A stretch of DNA of 64,000 nt. Origin: Luteimonas sp. BLCC-B24 (lineage in GTDB: Bacteria > Pseudomonadota > Gammaproteobacteria > Xanthomonadales > Xanthomonadaceae). The position numbers and the translations under genes were made by a program. The stretch is taken from positions 496,001 to 560,000 of the forward strand of contig NZ_JAQQGN010000001.1 of the NCBI RefSeq assembly GCF_028550595.1, written 5' to 3'. How positions within the stretch are numbered: position 1 is the stretch's first letter; every line of letters begins with the position of its first letter. This document shows positions 1 through 7,644 of the stretch, piece by piece. Below the pieces are notes generated by a model. It did no database searches and was not told the DNA's origin. It saw only the letters and a program-made list of their open reading frames with translations.

Positions 1-582
1 CGAGGCGAACGGACGCTCCATCATCAGGATCTCGTTCGAACTGGTCAGCTCTTCCATCGAGCGGTAGGGCTTGAAGTGGCCGATGGTGACCTTGCCGCCC
101 AGCGCCGAGCGGGCGATGAACACGTCGCGGAATCCGTCGAGTCCGGTGCCGGCCGCGAAGTCCTGCTCGAACTTGTACTCCCAGCCGTAGGCCTTGCCCT
201 GCAGGCTCAGGCGCGCGCGGCGGAACTCGGTGGTGCCGGTGCTGGCGGCGACGGCGCGGTCGAAGGCGTAGGCATCGAAATGGATGCGGCCGCCGGCCTG
301 GAATTCGAACTGCTTGTCGGCCGAGGTGACCTTCAGACCCCCCTTGGTGTCGATGACCGGCGCCGTGGTGGCCATCTTGTCCAGACTTTCCTGGGTGCCG
401 ATATTGATGTCCGACTGGGCGTCGGTGCGGACCTCGAGCGCCTCGACCTTGGCCTGGAGTTCCGCCAGCTGCGCGCGCAGTGCGGCGATCTCGGCGTCGC
501 GGTCCGGGGACTGGGCCGCGGCATTGAACGAGACGGACGCGACGGCGAGAGCGACGGACGCGGCCAGGATGGAATGACGCAT
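1..582 (-). CDS. Phosphate-selective porin O/P family protein (3' end outside window)
   Basis: The reading frame runs leftwards from an ATG at 582 to the window edge, so only the N-terminal 194 residues are visible. A Sec signal peptide occupies about residues 1-24 with an Ala-Ala-Ala|Gln cleavage site. A short hydrophilic heptad-like stretch rich in Glu, Leu and Ala follows (about residues 27-50), then a segment resembling the first beta strands of OprP/OprO porins (FQAGGRIHFDAYAF, RRARLSLQGKAYGWEYKFEQ). Members form trimeric outer-membrane channels selective for phosphate or polyphosphate. Its divergence from pstS and the Pho-box-like site upstream support induction by phosphate starvation. 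Family assignment is good; substrate preference (OprP versus OprO) cannot be decided. Confidence 0.82.
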   Translation of the reverse strand, partial: MRHSILAASVALAVASVSFNAAAQSPDRDAEIAALRAQLAELQAKVEALEVRTDAQSDINIGTQESLDKMATTAPVIDTKGGLKVTSADKQFEFQAGGRIHFDAYAFDRAVAASTGTTEFRRARLSLQGKAYGWEYKFEQDFAAGTGLDGFRDVFIARSALGGKVTIGHFKPYRSMEELTSSNEILMMERPFAS

Positions 583-709
583 GGGTGGATTCCCGTGGGT
601 GGAGGTGTCGGAGGTCGGCCACGCGGCGGTCCGCCGCGCGCAGATGAAACGTCTGTGACCGAATGATGTGCAGCGTGCGCAGGTTTGCTGACACTCAAAT
701 TGCATTCAC

Positions 710-727
710 ATGACAGTTGCGTGACCA
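710..727 (-). promoter_or_regulatory. Pho box upstream of the phosphate porin gene
   Basis: Read on the minus strand this is TGGTCAC-GCAA-CTGTCAT: two heptamers spaced 4 nt apart, the second an exact match to the PhoB half-site CTGTCAT and the first 5/7. It lies about 130 bp upstream of the porin start codon. PhoB binds such 11-bp-periodic repeats in place of a -35 element. PhoB control is inferred from sequence and gene context. Confidence 0.68.
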
Positions 728-773
728 AGCGCGCCGTCGCGGGTCGCAGTGTCGCAACCGGCGCGTCACCGAC

Positions 774-818
774 CGGTCACGACGCTGACCCGCAACTGTC
801 ATGTCAAGAAAGTGAAAT
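774..818 (+). promoter_or_regulatory. Pho box and -10 element of the pst promoter
   Basis: Three heptamers recur every 11 bp: CGGTCAC (774-780), CTGACCC (785-791) and CTGTCAT (796-802, exact PhoB half-site). Ten bases further on lies a -10-like TGAAAT (813-818), the spacing seen in PhoB-activated promoters. The stretch GCAACTGTCATG is shared with the divergent porin-side site. It would drive pstS starting at 863. Confidence 0.7.
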
Positions 819-862
819 TGCCCGGCACGGCGGCACCTGCCGCCTCATTCCAGGGAATCTTC

Positions 863-1897
863 ATGCACGCTTTCCTCAAGGCCCGGGTCGCCACGCTGGT
901 GCTGTCGACCACGCTGCTCGCGGTCACGTTCGGCGCCAATGCCCAGTCCACCGACGTCACCGGCGCCGGCGCGTCGTTCGTCTATCCGGCGATGACGCGC
1001 TGGTCGGCCGACTACCGCAGCGCGACCAATACGCAGGTCAATTACCAGTCGATCGGCTCGGGCGGCGGCATCGCCCAGATCAAGGCCGGCACGGTGGATT
1101 TCGGGTCCTCCGATGCCCCACTGCCGCCCGCCGAGTTGCAGAGGTCGGGGCTGGTGCAGTTCCCGTCCGTCATCGGCGGCGTGGTTCCGATCATCAACGT
1201 CGAAGGCGTCGCCGCGGGCGCCATGAAGCTCGACGGCGAAACGCTGGCCAACATCTTCCTCGGCCGGATCACCCGCTGGAACGACCCGGCAATCGTCGCG
1301 CTCAACGGCGGGCTGACGCTGCCCGACGCCCGCATCACCGTCGTCCACCGTTCCGACGGCTCCGGCACGACCTTCAACTTCGTCAACTACCTGTCCAAGG
1401 TGAGCCCGGACTGGCGCACCGGCGTGGGTGAAGGCACCACGGTGCGCTGGCCGGTGGGCATCGGCGGCAAGGGCAACGAGGGCGTGGCCGCCTACGTGCG
1501 CCAGATCAAGGGCGGCATCGGCTACGTGGAGCTGTCGTATGCGCTGCAGAACCGCCTGGCCTATTCGCGCCTGAAGAACGCCGCCGGCAACTTCGTCAAT
1601 CCCAGCGAGGAGACGTTCTCTGCCGCGGCGGCCAGCGCCGACTGGGCCTCGGCACGCGACTTCCACCTGGTGATGACCAATGCGCCGGGGCAGAACGCCT
1701 GGCCGATCACCGCGACCAACTTCATCCTGATGCACCGCAACCCGCGCAACCGCGCGGGCGCCAAGAGCGCGCAGGACTTCTTCCGCTGGGTCTACGCCAA
1801 CGGTGGCGAGCAGGCCCGCCAGCTCGGTTACGTGCCGCTGCCGGCGACGCTGGTCCAGCAGGTCGAGCGCTACTGGGCGGAGAACGCGCGGTACTGA
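863..1897 (+). CDS. pstS: Phosphate ABC transporter periplasmic substrate-binding protein PstS (first copy, Sec signal)
   Basis: 344 residues. It is the periplasmic phosphate-binding component feeding the PstCAB permease. A type I signal peptide spans about residues 1-27 with an Ala-Asn-Ala|Gln cleavage site and no lipobox Cys, so the mature protein should be soluble. PstS hallmarks are GAGASFVYPAMTRWSADY near the mature N terminus, QSIGSGGGI and the phosphate loop HRSDGSGTTFNF. The ATG at 863 was chosen over the in-frame codon at 749 because the hydrophobic signal starts there and the longer frame would run over the Pho box. It is the first gene after the Pho promoter and is followed by a strong intrinsic terminator, so it may be made largely as a monocistronic message. 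Confidence 0.93.
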   Translation: MHAFLKARVATLVLSTTLLAVTFGANAQSTDVTGAGASFVYPAMTRWSADYRSATNTQVNYQSIGSGGGIAQIKAGTVDFGSSDAPLPPAELQRSGLVQFPSVIGGVVPIINVEGVAAGAMKLDGETLANIFLGRITRWNDPAIVALNGGLTLPDARITVVHRSDGSGTTFNFVNYLSKVSPDWRTGVGEGTTVRWPVGIGGKGNEGVAAYVRQIKGGIGYVELSYALQNRLAYSRLKNAAGNFVNPSEETFSAAAASADWASARDFHLVMTNAPGQNAWPITATNFILMHRNPRNRAGAKSAQDFFRWVYANGGEQARQLGYVPLPATLVQQVERYWAENARY

Positions 1898-1963
1898 GTC
1901 CGACGACCACGTGATGCGACGCGGGCGTCTCTCCCGCCCGGGTCGCCCGCGTGTCGTCTTCCG

Positions 1964-1988
1964 GCGGGCCTTCGGGCCCGCTTTTTTT
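1964..1988 (+). terminator. Intrinsic terminator after first pstS
   Basis: Perfect 7-bp stem GCGGGCC/GGCCCGC closed by a TTCG tetraloop (1971-1974) and followed by seven T residues (1982-1988). It lies 66 bp after the first pstS stop codon and before the promoter-like elements of the second pstS. Confidence 0.9.
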
Positions 1989-2036
1989 GTGCATGTGTTT
2001 CACTCGCCGCCGCCCTCGCCCCTGTGAGAATGACGA

Positions 2037-2070
2037 GCGTCATACGGGTGTAACAAAAACATCATTTCAT
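2037..2070 (+). promoter_or_regulatory. Candidate Pho-type promoter of second pstS
   Basis: GCGTCAT (2037-2043, 5/7 to the PhoB half-site), ACGG spacer, GTGTAAC (2048-2054, 4/7), then exactly ten bases and a -10-like TTTCAT (2065-2070). It sits just after the terminator of the first pstS. The match is weaker than the sites at 710-802, so PhoB binding is tentative. Confidence 0.45.
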
Positions 2071-2118
2071 GCTCGGACCCAGGCGGCGCTCGCGCCGCAT
2101 TCCCACATGGAGTTGCTC

Positions 2119-3210
2119 ATGGCCCGTTCCATCGTCCGCATCGGCGCACTCGCGCTGTCTTCCCTGGTCTTCCTGGCCGCCTGCAGCGGCAACGACGGCG
2201 CACCTGCCGGCCAGCCCGCCGAGGGCGCGCCGGGCGCGACCCAGGGCGCGGGCGACCGCGTCGGCATGCAGATCACCGGCGCCGGCGCCACGTTCATCTT
2301 CCCGCTGGTGTCGCGCTGGTCGGCCGACTACAGCGCCGCCACCGGCAACCGCGTCAACTACCAGTCGATCGGCTCGGGCGGCGGCATCGCCCAGATCAAG
2401 GCCGGCACGGTGGACTTCGGCTCGACCGACAAGCCGCTCGACAGCGCCGAACTGCAGGCCGCGGGCCTGGGCCAGTTCCCCTCGGCGATCGGCGGCGTGG
2501 TGCCGGTGATCAATGTCGACGGCCTGCAGCCGGGCCAGCTGCGCCTGACCGGCGCCCTGCTCGCCGACATCTTTCTCGGCAAGGTCGGCACCTGGAACGA
2601 CCCCGCGATCGCGGCGCTGAACCCGGGCGTCCCCCTGCCCGCGGGCAAGATCAGCATCGTCCACCGTTCCGACGGCTCGGGCACCACGTTCAACTTCTCC
2701 AACTACCTGTCCAAGGTCAGCCCGGACTGGAAGTCGCGCATCGGCGAGGGCACCTCGGTGCAGTGGCCGACCGGCGTCGGCGGCAAGGGCAACGAGGGCG
2801 TCGCGTCCTACGTCCAGCAGATCAAGGGCTCGATCGGCTACGTCGAGCTCGCCTACGCCCTGCAGAACAACATGCCGTATGCATCGCTGCAGAACGCGGC
2901 CGGCAACTGGGTGCAGCCGAGCGAGGAAAGCTTCGCCGCCGCGGCCGCCACCGCCGACTGGGGCAGTGCGCAGGACTTCAACCTGGTCATCACCAACGCT
3001 CCGGGTCCCGACGCCTGGCCGATCACCGCGACCAACTTCATGCTGATGCCGAAGCAGCCGCGTGATGTCGAGCGCAGCCGCGCCGCGCGCGACTTCTTCA
3101 AGTGGGCCTTCGAGTCGGGCCAGGCCCAGGCCAGCGAGCTGCACTACGTGCCGCTGCCGGCCGAGCTGGTGCAGCAGATCGAAGCCTACTGGGCGGCCGA
3201 GTTCCAGTGA
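2119..3210 (+). CDS. pstS: Phosphate ABC transporter substrate-binding lipoprotein PstS (second copy)
   Basis: 363 residues and clearly paralogous to the upstream pstS across the mature domain (QSIGSGGGIAQIKAGTVDFG, HRSDGSGTTFNF). It differs at the N terminus: a lipoprotein signal with lipobox Leu-Ala-Ala-Cys22, then a flexible Gly/Ala/Pro-rich linker of about 35 residues before the folded domain. The start at 2119 gives a compact lipoprotein signal with a GGAG Shine-Dalgarno about 8 nt upstream; the in-frame ATG at 2107 is the alternative. It should be membrane-tethered and hand phosphate to PstCAB encoded downstream. A separate candidate Pho promoter and the terminator upstream suggest it can be expressed independently of the first copy. 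Confidence 0.92.
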   Translation: MARSIVRIGALALSSLVFLAACSGNDGAPAGQPAEGAPGATQGAGDRVGMQITGAGATFIFPLVSRWSADYSAATGNRVNYQSIGSGGGIAQIKAGTVDFGSTDKPLDSAELQAAGLGQFPSAIGGVVPVINVDGLQPGQLRLTGALLADIFLGKVGTWNDPAIAALNPGVPLPAGKISIVHRSDGSGTTFNFSNYLSKVSPDWKSRIGEGTSVQWPTGVGGKGNEGVASYVQQIKGSIGYVELAYALQNNMPYASLQNAAGNWVQPSEESFAAAAATADWGSAQDFNLVITNAPGPDAWPITATNFMLMPKQPRDVERSRAARDFFKWAFESGQAQASELHYVPLPAELVQQIEAYWAAEFQ

Positions 3211-3217
3211 TGCCCAG

Positions 3218-3255
3218 CGCGCGGTGCGTCGCCCGTCGCGGCGACGCACCGCGCG
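3218..3255 (+). promoter_or_regulatory. Long intercistronic hairpin between pstS and pstC
   Basis: A perfect 16-bp stem (3218-3233 with 3240-3255) closed by a 6-nt loop starts 7 bp after the pstS stop codon. No T-run follows, so it is not a standard intrinsic terminator. In highly expressed binding-protein genes such structures usually protect the upstream mRNA 3' end or cause partial termination, giving excess binding protein over permease; that role is inferred. Confidence 0.6.
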
Positions 3256-3275
3256 TTCGCGTTGACCCCCAGGCA

Positions 3276-3304
3276 ATGACGTCCCGCGTGCGCGGGAATG
3301 ACGG
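3276..3304. repeat. Short palindromic intergenic repeat (CCCGCG-TG-CGCGGG core)
   Basis: The palindromic core at 3283-3296 is flanked by AATGAC on the left and GAATGAC on the right. It resembles the GAATGAC-type palindromes scattered between genes in many GC-rich proteobacteria. It ends 16 bp before the pstC start and includes no part of a coding region. Confidence 0.5.
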
Positions 3305-3319
3305 AACACAAGGGATCCG

Positions 3320-4291
3320 ATGACCGCCGCCACCCTTTCCGCCGCACCGGCGCCCCGGCAACGCGACCTGCGCGACGCCCGCAACGACCGGCTCTTCCGC
3401 TGGCTGCTGGCGGCCACGGTGCTGTTCGCGATGGCGGCCCTCGCCGGCGCCGCACTGTCGATGCTCTGGGGCGGGCGCGATGCGTTGGCCACCCAGGGCC
3501 TGTCCTTCTTCACCAGCGCCGACTGGAACCCGGTCGAAAACCGCTACGGCGCGCTGGTGCCGATCCTCGGCACCATCGTCACCGCGCTGATCGCGATGAT
3601 CATCGCCGTGCCGGTGAGCTTCGGCATCGCGTTCTTCCTCACCGAAGTCGCACCGCGCTGGCTGCGCGGTCCGGTGGGCACGGCGATCGAACTGCTCGCC
3701 GGCATTCCGTCGATCATCTACGGCATGTGGGGCCTGTTCGTGCTGGTGCCGGTGATGACGACCTACGTCACCCCGTTCCTCAACGACTACTTCGGTGCGA
3801 TCCCCGGCATCGGAATGCTGTTCCAAGGCCCGCCGTTGGGCATCGGCACGCTGACCGCGGGTTTCGTGCTCGCGATCATGGTGATTCCCTTCATCTCGTC
3901 GGTGATGCGCGAAGTGTTCCTGACCGTGCCCACGCGCCTGAAGGAATCGGCCTATGCGCTCGGTGCGACCAAGTGGGAAGTCAGCTGGGACATCGTGTTG
4001 CCCTACACCCGCTCGGCCGTCATCGGCGGCATCTTTCTCGGTCTCGGCCGCGCGCTCGGCGAGACGATGGCGGTCGCGTTCGTGATCGGCAACTCGGTCC
4101 GGCTGACGCCCTCGCTGCTCGAACCCAGCACGACGATCGCCGCGCTGATCGCCAACGACTTCGGCGAAGCCACCGAAACCTACCGCTCCGCCCTGCTGCT
4201 GCTCGGCTTCGTGCTGTTCCTGGTGACCTTCGTGGTGCTGGCGATCGCCCGCCTGATGCTGATGCAGCTCTCGCGCAAGGAGGGCAAATGA
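3320..4291 (+). CDS. pstC: Phosphate ABC transporter permease PstC
   Basis: 323 residues; inner-membrane permease subunit that pairs with PstA to form the phosphate channel. A cytoplasmic N-terminal tail rich in Arg precedes the first membrane helix (about residues 28-50). Further helices follow, and the cytoplasmic EAA-type loop that contacts PstB is near FLGLGRALGETMAVAFVIGN. The ATG at 3320 has an AAGGG Shine-Dalgarno at the right distance. The stop overlaps the pstA start (ATGA), indicating translational coupling in the pst operon. Confidence 0.95.
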   Translation: MTAATLSAAPAPRQRDLRDARNDRLFRWLLAATVLFAMAALAGAALSMLWGGRDALATQGLSFFTSADWNPVENRYGALVPILGTIVTALIAMIIAVPVSFGIAFFLTEVAPRWLRGPVGTAIELLAGIPSIIYGMWGLFVLVPVMTTYVTPFLNDYFGAIPGIGMLFQGPPLGIGTLTAGFVLAIMVIPFISSVMREVFLTVPTRLKESAYALGATKWEVSWDIVLPYTRSAVIGGIFLGLGRALGETMAVAFVIGNSVRLTPSLLEPSTTIAALIANDFGEATETYRSALLLLGFVLFLVTFVVLAIARLMLMQLSRKEGK

Positions 4292-5178
4292 TGGCCACCG
4301 TCGTCACCGACCGTGAGCGCCAGGTCGCCGACCGCCTCTACGGCCGTCGCCGCATCGTCAACAGCGTCGCCATCGCTCTCGGCTGCCTCACCGCCGCCTT
4401 CGGCCTGTTCTTCCTCGGCTGGATCCTGTGGACGCTGGTGTCCAAGGCGGCCGGCGGCATCAACTGGGCGCTGTTCACCCAGATGACCCCGCCGCCGATG
4501 CAGGAAGGCGGTCTCGCCAACGCGTTCTTCGGCAGCGCGGTGATGTGCGCGCTGGCGATCGCCATCGGCACGCCGCTGGGCGTCGCCGCCGGCACCTGGC
4601 TGTCGGAATACGGCCGCGCGCGCAAGCTGGGCATGGCGGTGCGCTTCGTCAACGACATCCTGCTGTCGGCCCCGTCGATCGTGCTGGGCCTGTTCGTCTA
4701 CACCGCGTTCGTGATGCAGACCGGCGGCCGCTTCTCGGCGCTCGCCGGCGCCATCGCGCTGGCCTTCATCGTGCTGCCGGTGGTGGTGCGCACTACCGAC
4801 GAGATGCTGCAGCTGGTGCCCACGACGATGCGCGAGGCGGCGCTGTCGCTTGGCGTGCCGCACTGGAAGGTCATCGTGCAGGTGCTGTATCGCAGCGCCT
4901 CGGCGGGCATCGTGACCGGCATCCTGCTCGCCCTGGCCCGCATCAGCGGCGAGACCGCGCCGCTGCTGTTCACCGCCTTCGGCAACCAGTACTGGAACAG
5001 CGACATCATGCGGCCGATGGCCAGCGTGCCGGTGGTGATGTACCAGTACGCCGGCAGCCCCTACGAATCCTGGCAGCAGCTGGCCTGGGCGGGTGCGCTG
5101 GTGCTGACCAGCTTCGTGCTCATCGTCAGCCTCGTCGCCCGTGCCATCCTGCTGCGCAAGCGCATCAGCCACGACTGA
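4288..5178 (+). CDS. pstA: Phosphate ABC transporter permease PstA
   Basis: About 296 residues, second permease subunit. An N-terminal cytoplasmic segment (RERQVADRLYGRRR) is followed by about six hydrophobic helices. The coupling-loop region reads REAALSLGVPHWKV and the PstA/PstC family motif ALARISGETAPLLFTAFGNQ is present. Two tandem ATG codons (4288 and 4291) follow an AGGAGGG Shine-Dalgarno; 4288 overlaps the pstC stop, while 4291 has the better spacing. It forms the phosphate-specific pore with PstC and is energised by PstB, encoded 33 bp downstream. Confidence 0.95.
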   Translation: MMATVVTDRERQVADRLYGRRRIVNSVAIALGCLTAAFGLFFLGWILWTLVSKAAGGINWALFTQMTPPPMQEGGLANAFFGSAVMCALAIAIGTPLGVAAGTWLSEYGRARKLGMAVRFVNDILLSAPSIVLGLFVYTAFVMQTGGRFSALAGAIALAFIVLPVVVRTTDEMLQLVPTTMREAALSLGVPHWKVIVQVLYRSASAGIVTGILLALARISGETAPLLFTAFGNQYWNSDIMRPMASVPVVMYQYAGSPYESWQQLAWAGALVLTSFVLIVSLVARAILLRKRISHD

Positions 5179-5211
5179 TCCGCACGGCCCCCTTTTCGAA
5201 CGGACCCGTCC

Positions 5212-6039
5212 ATGAACGATCTGCACTCCGCCCCGACGCAACGCATCCACCTGGCGACCCACGCACGCGACGTGCTGGAACCGGCGCCGGTGAAGATCGC
5301 CGCGCGTGGCCTGGATTTCCATTACGGCGATTTCCATGCGCTCAAGGGCATCGATCTGGAGATTCCCGAAAAGCGGGTGACCGCGCTGATCGGGCCTTCG
5401 GGCTGCGGCAAGTCGACCCTGCTGCGCATCTTCAACCGCATCTACGCGCTGTATCCGAAGATGACCGCAAGTGGCGAGGTGCTGCTCGACGGCGAGAACA
5501 TCCTGTCGCCGAAGTACCCGATGAACCGCCTGCGCAGCAAGGTCGGCATGGTGTTCCAGAAGCCGGTGCCGTTCCCGATGACGATCTTCGAGAACGTGGC
5601 GTATGCCATCCGCCACCACGAGAAGCTGTCCAAGGCCGAGCTCAACGTGCGCGTCGAACAGGCGCTCACCCAGGCCGCGCTGTGGAACGAGGTCAAGGAC
5701 AAGCTCGGCCAGAGCGCGCTCGGCCTGTCGGGCGGCCAGCAGCAGCGCCTGTGCATCGCACGCGCCGTCGCCCTGCGCCCCGACGTGCTGCTGCTCGATG
5801 AACCGACCTCGGCGCTCGACCCGATCTCCACCAGCCGCATCGAGCAGCTGGTCGAGGAACTGAAGGTCGACTACACGATCGTCATCGTCACCCACAACAT
5901 GCAGCAGGCCGCGCGCGTCTCGGACTACACCGCCTTCATGTACCTCGGTGATCTGATCGAGCACGACACCACCGAGACCATCTTCTCCAAGCCCTCGAAG
6001 CAGCAGACCGAGGATTACATCACCGGCAGATTCGGCTGA
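5212..6039 (+). CDS. pstB: Phosphate ABC transporter ATP-binding protein PstB
   Basis: 275 residues, cytoplasmic ATPase of the high-affinity phosphate importer. Walker A GPSGCGKS is at residues 61-68, the ABC signature LSGGQQQR at 173-180, Walker B with D-loop [11 protein letters not shown] at 194-204, and the switch His follows in [10 protein letters not shown]. The family-typical segment [20 protein letters not shown] (Q-loop) is also present. Length is normal apart from an N-terminal extension of about 20 residues relative to E. coli PstB. It lies in the pst operon between pstA and phoU. Confidence 0.97.
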   Translation: MNDLHSAPTQRIHLATHARDVLEPAPVKIAARGLDFHYGDFHALKGIDLEIPEKRVTALIGPSGCGKSTLLRIFNRIYALYPKMTASGEVLLDGENILSPKYPMNRLRSKVGMVFQKPVPFPMTIFENVAYAIRHHEKLSKAELNVRVEQALTQAALWNEVKDKLGQSALGLSGGQQQRLCIARAVALRPDVLLLDEPTSALDPISTSRIEQLVEELKVDYTIVIVTHNMQQAARVSDYTAFMYLGDLIEHDTTETIFSKPSKQQTEDYITGRFG

Positions 6040-6056
6040 GGCGACGGCCGCAGCTG

Positions 6057-6162
6057 CGTGATTGTCGATTCGTGATTGGTGATTGGTGATTCGACCGAGC
6101 AGTCGACGCCAGCGGATCGCCCATCGCTTGTCCCAATCACGAATTACGAATCACCAATCACG
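6057..6162. repeat. GATTGGTGATTCG-type inverted-repeat element, copy A (pstB-phoU)
   Basis: Two arms made of iterated GTGATT/GATTCG units face each other: left arm 6057-6093, right arm 6134-6162, with about 25 of 29 positions complementary by eye. The right arm, read on the minus strand, contains CGTGATTGGTGATTCGTAAT, which recurs exactly at 41852-41871. The arms are AT-richer than the surrounding DNA. The element ends 11 bp before the phoU start codon. It looks like a dispersed REP-like repeat. Confidence 0.72.
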
Positions 6163-6173
6163 GACCCACCTCC

Positions 6174-6878
6174 ATGCCCATCCAACCCAACGACCACATC
6201 GTCAAGAGCTACGACGACGAGCGCAACCGGCTCACGCAGGAAATCCTGCGCATGGGCGAAATGGCCGCCTCGCAGCTCGAAGCCGCGCTGGATGTCGTGG
6301 AGCGCCGTGACGACAAGGCGGCCGAGCGCATCATCGCCAACGACGATGCGATCGACGCGCTCGAGCACGAGGTCAGCCAGGACGTGATGAAGCTGGCGCT
6401 GCGCGGCCCGATGGCGCGCGACCTGCGCGAGATCCTCGCGGCCCTGCGCATCGCCGCCGACATCGAGCGCATCGGCGATTACGCCGCGAACGTCGCCAAG
6501 CGCTCGACCGCGCTCAACCTGGCGCCGCCGCTGCCGCATACCCGCGGGCTCACGGTGCTAGGCCAGCTGGCCGTGCGCCAGGTGCGCGACGTGCTGGTCG
6601 CGTTCCGCGACAACGATGCCGAGGCGGCCCAGCGCGTGCGCGACCAGGACGCGGAGATCGACACCGTCTACACCAGCCTGTTCCGCGAGCTGCTGACCTA
6701 CATGATGGAAGACCCGCGTGCGATCACGCCGAGCACCCATCTGCTGTTCATGGCCAAGAACATCGAGCGCATCGGCGACCACGCGACCAACATCGCCGAG
6801 AACATCTGGTTCCTGGTCCACGGCGACGACGCCCTGCCGCCGCGCGACAAGCGCGACGAGACCAATACGGTCTCCTGA
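6174..6878 (+). CDS. phoU: Phosphate transport system regulator PhoU
   Basis: 234 residues, cytoplasmic. It consists of two repeated three-helix PhoU domains (about residues 15-105 and 120-210) carrying the metal-binding-type motifs ADIERIGDYAANVAKR and KNIERIGDHATNIAEN. PhoU links the phosphate load of PstSCAB to the PhoR/PhoB two-component system and damps Pho signalling when phosphate is ample. It is the last gene of the pst cluster. No clear Shine-Dalgarno precedes the ATG because the inverted-repeat element runs almost up to it. Confidence 0.95.
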   Translation: MPIQPNDHIVKSYDDERNRLTQEILRMGEMAASQLEAALDVVERRDDKAAERIIANDDAIDALEHEVSQDVMKLALRGPMARDLREILAALRIAADIERIGDYAANVAKRSTALNLAPPLPHTRGLTVLGQLAVRQVRDVLVAFRDNDAEAAQRVRDQDAEIDTVYTSLFRELLTYMMEDPRAITPSTHLLFMAKNIERIGDHATNIAENIWFLVHGDDALPPRDKRDETNTVS

Positions 6879-6974
6879 GGCGCCGAGCCGCGGCGCGCGA
6901 CGCGCCTCGAACCGTGACGCGCGGTCGCACGCCGCGCGTCCGGGTGCGGCGGACGCTCTGCTAGGCTTGTGCGC

Positions 6975-7631
6975 ATGAGCGATCTCGACGTTCCGACCGC
7001 GCCGGTCGCAGCCGCCACGCCCCATCTTCCGATGTCACGCCGCTTCCGCGGCTTCCTGCCGGTCGTCGTCGACGTCGAGACCGGCGGCTTCGACGCGCGT
7101 CGCCATGCGCTGCTGGAGATCGCGGCGATTCCGCTCGACCTCGATGCCGACGGGCGGCTGGCGCTCGGCCGGTCGGTGCATGCGCACGTGGAGCCCGCAC
7201 CGGGCACGCAGATCGATCCGCAGTCGCTGGAAGTGACCGGCATCGACATCCATCACCCCTTCCGTCTGGCGCGCAGCGAGTACGACGCGCTCGAGCACAT
7301 CTTCGCCGGCGTCCGCGCCGCGGTGCGCCACCACCAGTGCCAACGCGCGATCCTGGTCGGCCACAACGCGCATTTCGACCTGGGCTTCGTCAACGCCGCC
7401 GTCGAGCGCAGCGGCCACAAGCGCAATCCCTTCCATCCCTTCAGCGTGTTCGACACGGTGACGCTGGCGGGCGTGGCCTACGGCCAGACCGTGCTCGCGC
7501 GCGCCGTGCAGGCGGCCGGCTTCGAATGGAACCAGAGCCAGGCGCACTCGGCGCTCTACGACACCGAGCAGACCGCCCGCCTGTTCTGCCGCATCGCCAA
7601 CGCCTGGCCGGCCCCCGCGCCGGCTGCCTGA
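6975..7631 (+). CDS. rnt: Ribonuclease T
   Basis: 218 residues; DEDDh-family 3'-5' exoribonuclease that trims 3' ends of tRNAs and other stable RNAs. Exo I carries Asp33 and Glu35 in VVDVETGGF, Exo II is in HNAHFDLGF, and Exo III supplies the His and Asp in [15 protein letters not shown]. Its length matches bacterial RNase T (about 215). The ATG at 6975 was preferred to a GTG two codons upstream. It is convergent with the metallophosphoesterase gene, 13 bp apart. Confidence 0.93.
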   Translation: MSDLDVPTAPVAAATPHLPMSRRFRGFLPVVVDVETGGFDARRHALLEIAAIPLDLDADGRLALGRSVHAHVEPAPGTQIDPQSLEVTGIDIHHPFRLARSEYDALEHIFAGVRAAVRHHQCQRAILVGHNAHFDLGFVNAAVERSGHKRNPFHPFSVFDTVTLAGVAYGQTVLARAVQAAGFEWNQSQAHSALYDTEQTARLFCRIANAWPAPAPAA

Positions 7632-7644
7632 GCACGCGCGGTCG

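Noticed and set aside
6057-6162. CRISPR-like array from repeated GTGATT units
   Set aside because: Units are short, degenerate and arranged as two inverted arms, with no regular spacers and no cas genes in the window.
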